Positions 34,077-38,542 of a stretch of 38,542 nucleotides of DNA are shown here, in pieces. The stretch lies in contig CAIKOD010000118.1 of NCBI GenBank assembly GCA_903828975.1, positions 1 through 38,542 of the forward strand. The letters run 5' to 3'. Under the pieces are notes generated by a model. That model saw nothing but the letters and a program-made list of their open reading frames with translations, searched no databases and was not told the origin of the DNA. The translations under genes and the position numbers were made by a program. Each line of letters starts with the position of its first letter. Positions within the stretch are counted from its first letter, which is position 1. The stretch comes from an uncultured Methanomicrobiales archaeon (lineage in GTDB: Archaea; Halobacteriota; Methanomicrobia; Methanomicrobiales; Methanospirillaceae).

Positions 34077-35936
34077 TTAAAAAACCTGCAAAACTGGATC
34101 AGCTTTTGGAAGTGTAAACACGAATGCCGCACCACTACTTGAATCACCCTTGATACGGTCCTCGACCCAGATTTTACCCCCGTACCGTTCAATAAGAGTT
34201 TTCGTAATAAACAGCCCAAGTCCTTTCCCGCTGCCTTTTTCCTCCCCGGTCTGGAACCGGATAAATATTACAGATTTTAGTTCATCCGGTACACCCGGCC
34301 CTTCATCAGTGATGGTAATTTTTACGGAGTGATCAGAATAGTCCTGCACGCTTATGATGATATGCACACCCGGGCCACCAAATTTTGCACTATTCCCGAT
34401 AAGGTTCGTTAAGACTTCTGCAAGCAGGTCGTCAGCCATGACAAGGGTATTGCACTCCTCGTATTCAATCGATGCCGAGGGATAATGCCTGATTTCCTGC
34501 TTAATCAGGGTGTCCAGATTAATTGCCTTGAAATCAAATTTCCGCTCCTGTATATGGCGGATAGTATCGAGGTTCCGTATTACTTCACGACTCTTCAGGA
34601 CTCCTTCAATCAATTTCCCTGCCACATCTTTCTCTTTCCCTGATAGCATTTCTGTGAGCAGTTCCCCATACCCAAGGGAGGCAAGGTTTGCATTATTGAT
34701 GTCGTGGACCAGGATATCGAGGTACAGGTTGGCCCTCCTGTTGGCTTCGATCAGGTTATCAGAAAGCCGGAGTTTTTGGACTGCACACCCGATCTCTTTA
34801 CCAATGGATTCGAGGACAACCCGGTCATCCTCTGCAAATGGCTCATTTTTGGGACTGACCAGGCATAGCAATCCAATCACTCTTGATTCACAACTGACAG
34901 GAATGATAGCACTCAGTTGTTTCGTATTGAGTTCATTTCCATCTGAAGAGTATGTCGTATAAAGCGCACTTCCATGAAGCACGATGTCATTGAACGGGGG
35001 GGTTGCCAACGGGATGCTCAATGGTAATGAAGAGGTCACGCTTTCTTCCCCTGAACGGTAATGGGCCTCGAGGAGATGCCGGTCCCCGTCCAGGAGGTAG
35101 ATTGCCCCTGAAGTAACAGGAAGAAGTTTTTTAATTTTTCCAAAGGATTTGTCCAGGAGGTCATACACACTCTCTGGATTGGATGTGATCGTGATTACTT
35201 CGTTTACGATGCTGAGCTGGTTATTCCGTCGTTTTATTCTCTCTTCGGCCTCCCGGATTGACGTGATATCCATAAAGGTAAAGACCAGGTGGTGTTCCGG
35301 CAGACGTGCGGCAGTAACAAGCACAGGGAATGAGGTCCCCTGGCGAGTTAAAAAGGAAGACTCAATATCCGAAATACTGTGTTCATTTTCCAGCCGGCCC
35401 ATTATTTTCTGAAAAGCAGGTGATTCATCCCAGATTGAAATAAGATGGACACCGGCAAGGTCTTTCGGGAGGTACCCAAGGTTTGCACCCGCACTTTTAT
35501 TCACTTCTTCGATTACCAGCGTTTCTTCCCGGTCTGATACCAGGACTACACCAGCCTGCGAATCGTTGAAAATTGCCTGGTAACGTGCTTCCTGCAACCG
35601 CAGGTTCCCTGAAAGTGCCGATACCACCACTGAAACCGCTACAAGGACATAAAAACTCGCTGTAGCTGTCGCATATGTCAGAGGGGCAAGATCAGGATAG
35701 GTAAACTGTGAAACGAGAATTAATTGCAGGATCCCGATACCAACGGCATACAATACACCCTTCTGGGGGTACCAGTAAGCGGCAAGGATAATGGGAAGAA
35801 AGAAAAGGAGCGGTGCAAAAATTGAGGCCCCGTTTACCTGGCCGGAAATATCGAATAAAACTGCTCCAACAGTTGTGATCCCAATAACAAGGAGCTTAGT
35901 ACTATTTTTCTCCACCAGGTCAGTGGTTATATTCAT
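34077..35936 (-). CDS. Membrane sensor histidine kinase with PAS and GAF domains
   Basis: The 619 aa protein has four or five membrane helices (about 15-108), a PAS domain (about 115-230), a GAF domain (about 240-390), and a kinase core with the phospho-acceptor H411 in LVHDINNANLASLGY. The ATPase domain has the N box NLIGNSAKF (511-519), DEGPGVP (544-550) and GSGKGLGLF (568-576). The HDINN form of the H box is common in methanogen kinases. GGTGA precedes the ATG. The response regulator gene lies upstream on the same strand after 332 bases, and the two are likely partners (inference). The signal sensed is not visible. Confidence 0.92.
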   Translation of the reverse strand: MNITTDLVEKNSTKLLVIGITTVGAVLFDISGQVNGASIFAPLLFFLPIILAAYWYPQKGVLYAVGIGILQLILVSQFTYPDLAPLTYATATASFYVLVAVSVVVSALSGNLRLQEARYQAIFNDSQAGVVLVSDREETLVIEEVNKSAGANLGYLPKDLAGVHLISIWDESPAFQKIMGRLENEHSISDIESSFLTRQGTSFPVLVTAARLPEHHLVFTFMDITSIREAEERIKRRNNQLSIVNEVITITSNPESVYDLLDKSFGKIKKLLPVTSGAIYLLDGDRHLLEAHYRSGEESVTSSLPLSIPLATPPFNDIVLHGSALYTTYSSDGNELNTKQLSAIIPVSCESRVIGLLCLVSPKNEPFAEDDRVVLESIGKEIGCAVQKLRLSDNLIEANRRANLYLDILVHDINNANLASLGYGELLTEMLSGKEKDVAGKLIEGVLKSREVIRNLDTIRHIQERKFDFKAINLDTLIKQEIRHYPSASIEYEECNTLVMADDLLAEVLTNLIGNSAKFGGPGVHIIISVQDYSDHSVKITITDEGPGVPDELKSVIFIRFQTGEEKGSGKGLGLFITKTLIERYGGKIWVEDRIKGDSSSGAAFVFTLPKADPVLQVF

Positions 35937-36268
35937 ATTTCACCCAAATTGAGATATTTGCCGTTTTTCGGGAAGGATTGCTGCATAGTCCCCTGGGGCT
36001 CAAGGGAGTAAATACAACTACCCTTGTTCATGCTGATCTTAATGGCCCTTCCAATATAACTTTACCTGCCACCGGAACCGATCATTGTCCAGGAGGGCCG
36101 AACCGTTCCTCTTGATAGTAGCATATGACGAATACCCCGATATACATTATCTGTGGTTACAACGACACGCCGGAACCCTGAAAAACCACAGGAAGCATCA
36201 CGTAATCACCAGAGAAGTGAGGATTCAGGGATCTTTTGATCAGACCCCATCTTAATTTTAAAACTTTG
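35937..36268. other. Gap between kinase and response regulator
   Basis: This is 332 bases with no convincing gene, repeat or RNA. The kinase's Shine-Dalgarno site is at its left edge. No clear terminator was seen for the response regulator, so read-through into the kinase gene is possible. Confidence 0.4.
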
Positions 36269-37636
36269 CTACATTCTACCGGATTTATTCTGGCCACGGC
36301 GAATCAGGAGTTGTGCATGGTCAAAACAGCGCTTGGCTTCTTCATACCTCCCCAGTTCCTTGAGGCAGACCCCACGGTAATTCCATGCATAGACATGATA
36401 GGGATTCAGGTTCAACACGGCATCGAAACTTTTTATCGCCTCTTCAAATAATTTTAAATCCCCATTACTCTTGCCAAGCTTTTCAAGAGCTTCTCCCCGG
36501 TTATAATGGACTTCCTCATCACTTGGGTTTATTGCAATAACCTTATTGAAGCACTGTATTGCCTCTTCATACCTTCCCAGTTCCTTGAGACAGATGCCTC
36601 TGCCATTCCATGCACCTGCATGGTCAGGTTCAATCTCAAGCACCCGGTCAAAAGACTGGAGAGCTTCCTGGTATTTCCCATGCTTATAGTAAAGGTCAAC
36701 ACCTTTATGGTACCATGAATTCGCGGTTTTCCCAAACATGCGGTCGAATAAACCCGGTGAAGCAGCCTCCGCAGAACCACCTGCCATCTCATGAGTAACA
36801 CCCGCCGGGATCATATCAGGAGCCGCTTTATCAGGCTTCCGGAATTCGGTGATGTCCCGGATCGATTCAATGGCTCCTATGATCTCACCTTTGGAATTGT
36901 AGAGGGGTGTTGCTTTTGCCCAGAGCACCGATTGCTTTCCCCTGGGCTTTGCATTTTCGGTTTCTGCGATAAGCATATCCCCCTCATGTTTACTGATCGA
37001 GTAAAATTTCCGCCTGATTTCTTCATCCGGTTTTGTGATCAGGTCAATAAGGATTGGGCGCCGGGTCCCATAAAAAGGAAGTGAATACTCATGATTTCCC
37101 TTACCCACGATGGTTTCTGCTTTAACTCCGGTCATCTCCTCCATTGCCTTGTTCCATGAAATAACTACCCCGCCTGTATCGATTGCAAATGTCGCATCAG
37201 GCAGGAAATTTATTATTTCAACCAGTAACTTCTCTGATGCCTGCAGATTCTGTTCCACATGACGCCGCTGGAATGCCTGTTCAATCATGTGGGAGAGTTC
37301 AGTGAACTGCGCCTTTGGGTCTCCACCTTTCTGCAGGTAATAATCGGCCCCGTTATTGAGAGCATCAATGACCACATGTTCCCGTCCTTTTCCGGTAAAT
37401 ATCAGGAACGGGGTATCATTGCCTTCCGCCCTGAGGATCTTGAGGAACATGATCCCATCCATCAGGGGCATCTCATAATCTGACACAATGACATCGAACT
37501 GTCGATTTTTTAAAACCCCCAGCGCTTCAAGCGCAGACCTGCAGGTTTCAACAGCGATTGACCCGGATTTCTCAAGATACAACCGTGTGATTTCCAGCAG
37601 GGCCGGTTCATCGTCAACGAAAAGGACCGATATCAT
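36269..37636 (-). CDS. Response regulator with receiver, PAS and TPR repeats
   Basis: The 455 aa protein has a receiver domain (1-125) with D8, D9, the phospho-acceptor D53, T81 and K103, then a PAS domain (about 135-260, LPDATFAIDTGGVVISWNKAMEE). About four TPR units fill the C-terminal part (about 305-450, repeated WNGRGICLKELGRYEEAIQ and similar). There is no DNA-binding domain, so its output is probably by protein contact. A GGGGTGAT site precedes the ATG, with a TATA-like box at 37715-37724. Confidence 0.9.
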   Translation of the reverse strand: MISVLFVDDEPALLEITRLYLEKSGSIAVETCRSALEALGVLKNRQFDVIVSDYEMPLMDGIMFLKILRAEGNDTPFLIFTGKGREHVVIDALNNGADYYLQKGGDPKAQFTELSHMIEQAFQRRHVEQNLQASEKLLVEIINFLPDATFAIDTGGVVISWNKAMEEMTGVKAETIVGKGNHEYSLPFYGTRRPILIDLITKPDEEIRRKFYSISKHEGDMLIAETENAKPRGKQSVLWAKATPLYNSKGEIIGAIESIRDITEFRKPDKAAPDMIPAGVTHEMAGGSAEAASPGLFDRMFGKTANSWYHKGVDLYYKHGKYQEALQSFDRVLEIEPDHAGAWNGRGICLKELGRYEEAIQCFNKVIAINPSDEEVHYNRGEALEKLGKSNGDLKLFEEAIKSFDAVLNLNPYHVYAWNYRGVCLKELGRYEEAKRCFDHAQLLIRRGQNKSGRM

Positions 37637-38182
37637 AATACATCACCCCGTAGCATCTTAGTCCCTGATCGTCTCATGGGGCATCCCCCTCCTGATGATA
37701 GTTGTTACCGTACCTATATATTAATTCATATTCCTTGCTCATGCGACGGCGCGATTCCAAATTTCATCTGATCATTTCAACAGCTGTCCGGATGGAAGTA
37801 TCACGAAACCACCGTTTATCTGGATCAAATGCATGGTACCGGGAGAAATCTGCAATGTGGCAAGCGAAACTGTTATATTATCTGAAGGAGACAAAAGCTG
37901 TACTGAAATTGATATGGCCCGGTTGACTGGTATCATCATATCATAATGCTGATACTCTTAAGATATGAATCACCGGCTGATACTCCCGGCATCACCATCA
38001 CCCGGACCATATCGTTCAGCTCATTCTCTTATCATTCGAATTCCTGAAGTCTTTTTGGTATCGTGCCTTCTGTTACAAATATAGTACGAAACGCCTTCTG
38101 ACGGTACCCGATCGGGGGGTTGTGTGAAAAAATGGATCCGTATGACCTCCTCTAAAATATGTCTTGTAGATTTAGGATTACT
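37637..38182. other. Intergenic region upstream of the response regulator
   Basis: This is 546 bases without a supported gene. The - strand TATA box (TTAATATATAGG, near 37713-37724) serves the response regulator. A 74-codon + strand ORF (37702-37926) has no family features and no Shine-Dalgarno site, so it is not called. Confidence 0.4.
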
Positions 38183-38234
38183 GGCTCTGTGGAAACGCAC
38201 ATGAACTTCTGTTCATGCGTGTTTCAGCAAAACC
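38183..38234. mobile_element. 52 bp palindromic element P2
   Basis: The left arm starts GGCTCTGTGGAAACGC, and the right arm in reverse complement starts GGTTTTGCTGAAACACGC. Both end ATGAAC around the four-base centre TTCT. The arms match the ends of P1 and of MITE copies A and C. No target duplication is visible. It may be a free palindrome like P1, or the end of the insertion sequence whose transposase begins at the window edge. Confidence 0.7.
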
Positions 38235-38398
38235 TGAAGATCTTTTAAATCATCCCGGAGATTCCAGATAAGTCTCTATCCTCAGTACTTCTCTAAATCA
38301 CCTTTTTCAAACATAGAGGATTCAACCTTCGATTCATAAACCATCCATTAAATGGGCCTATTTCTGATTGGAATATGGTTTCGGAAACCGCATCGTTT

Positions 38399-38542
38399 TT
38401 AGATTGCAGTCCAAATCATAAGTCGGAAGTGGTCGAACCGGAATCGCGCATCGTCCACGGTCCTTGGTCCTCTTCTTTGGAAAGAGAAGAATATCCATTT
38501 CAATGCTACCCAGATATTTTTCAAAAGGAATGCGATAATTGC
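38399..38542 (-). CDS. Probable transposase, C-terminal fragment running off the window
   Basis: The last 144 bases encode 47 residues and a stop on the - strand with no interruption up to the window edge. The peptide has FLLKNIWVALKWIFF, then RRGPRTVDDARFRF and DHFRLMIWTAI. The hydrophobic helix followed by a basic stretch and a short amphipathic end resembles the C-termini of DDE transposases of the IS4/IS5 kind. The fragment is short, so the family is uncertain. Confidence 0.45.
   Translation of the reverse strand, partial: AIIAFLLKNIWVALKWIFFSFQRRGPRTVDDARFRFDHFRLMIWTAI

Noticed and set aside
37702-37926. 74-codon ORF upstream of the response regulator
   Set aside because: There is no recognisable domain and no Shine-Dalgarno site, and the composition is unremarkable. 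It overlaps the response regulator's promoter.
38401-38460. GGTTCGA on the - strand, resembling a tRNA T-loop
   Set aside because: The flanking bases cannot form the five-pair T stem, and no acceptor or anticodon arms are present. It lies within the probable transposase frame.

Overview
The window is archaeal and most likely from a methanogen of the order Methanomicrobiales (inference from gene content, not a database match). The signs are an archaeal-type RNase P RNA, a proteasome-activating nucleotidase next to MBF1, archaeal triosephosphate isomerase, the archaeal aromatic pathway that starts from 2-amino-3,7-dideoxyheptulosonate and DHQ synthase II, acetyl-CoA synthase and corrinoid Fe-S protein genes, and TATA-like promoters with strong Shine-Dalgarno sites. 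No tRNA, 16S/23S rRNA or CRISPR array was seen.

Layout. 1-296: 3' part of the RNase P RNA gene, cut by the window edge. 360-5009: an HTH-CBS regulator, tpiA, a long U32 family protein (RlhA/YdcP-like) and a small membrane protein. 5071-13939: an almost complete aromatic amino acid cluster. aroD is on the + strand. On the - strand, read from 13939 down, are two class I aldolase paralogues (DKFP/ADH synthase type), DHQ synthase II, prephenate dehydrogenase, prephenate dehydratase, EPSP synthase, a fused shikimate kinase-shikimate dehydrogenase, and chorismate synthase. 14328-16125: divergent MBF1 and PAN. 16131-19051: an island of repeats carrying an Fe-S aldo/keto reductase and an MscL channel. 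19138-21714: feoB with its DtxR-FeoA regulator.

21898-30020: a - strand locus, in transcription order acsB, cdhD, cdhE, a RACo-like corrinoid activator, a core-MetE methyltransferase and a CooC/AcsF-like nickel ATPase. It is the most interesting part of the window. The acetyl-CoA synthase is the long bacterial-type form, with all six A-cluster cysteines at the spacing of the Moorella enzyme. There is no CO dehydrogenase gene in the window, and a folate-independent methionine synthase candidate sits directly after the corrinoid protein and its activator. I propose a methyl-branch module that couples acetyl-CoA synthesis or cleavage to methionine synthesis.

30332-38542: a glutaredoxin/FTR-rubredoxin redox pair, a thioredoxin-like protein, a beta carbonic anhydrase, a DUF1624 membrane protein, and a sensor kinase and response regulator pair. 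The window ends inside a probable transposase gene.

A family of non-autonomous mobile elements is scattered through the window: three copies of 266-358 bp, two 52-53 bp near-perfect palindromes made of the element ends, and one decayed fragment. The ends resemble GGCTCTGTTGAAA, and three insertions show 7-8 bp target duplications (one exact, two with one mismatch).
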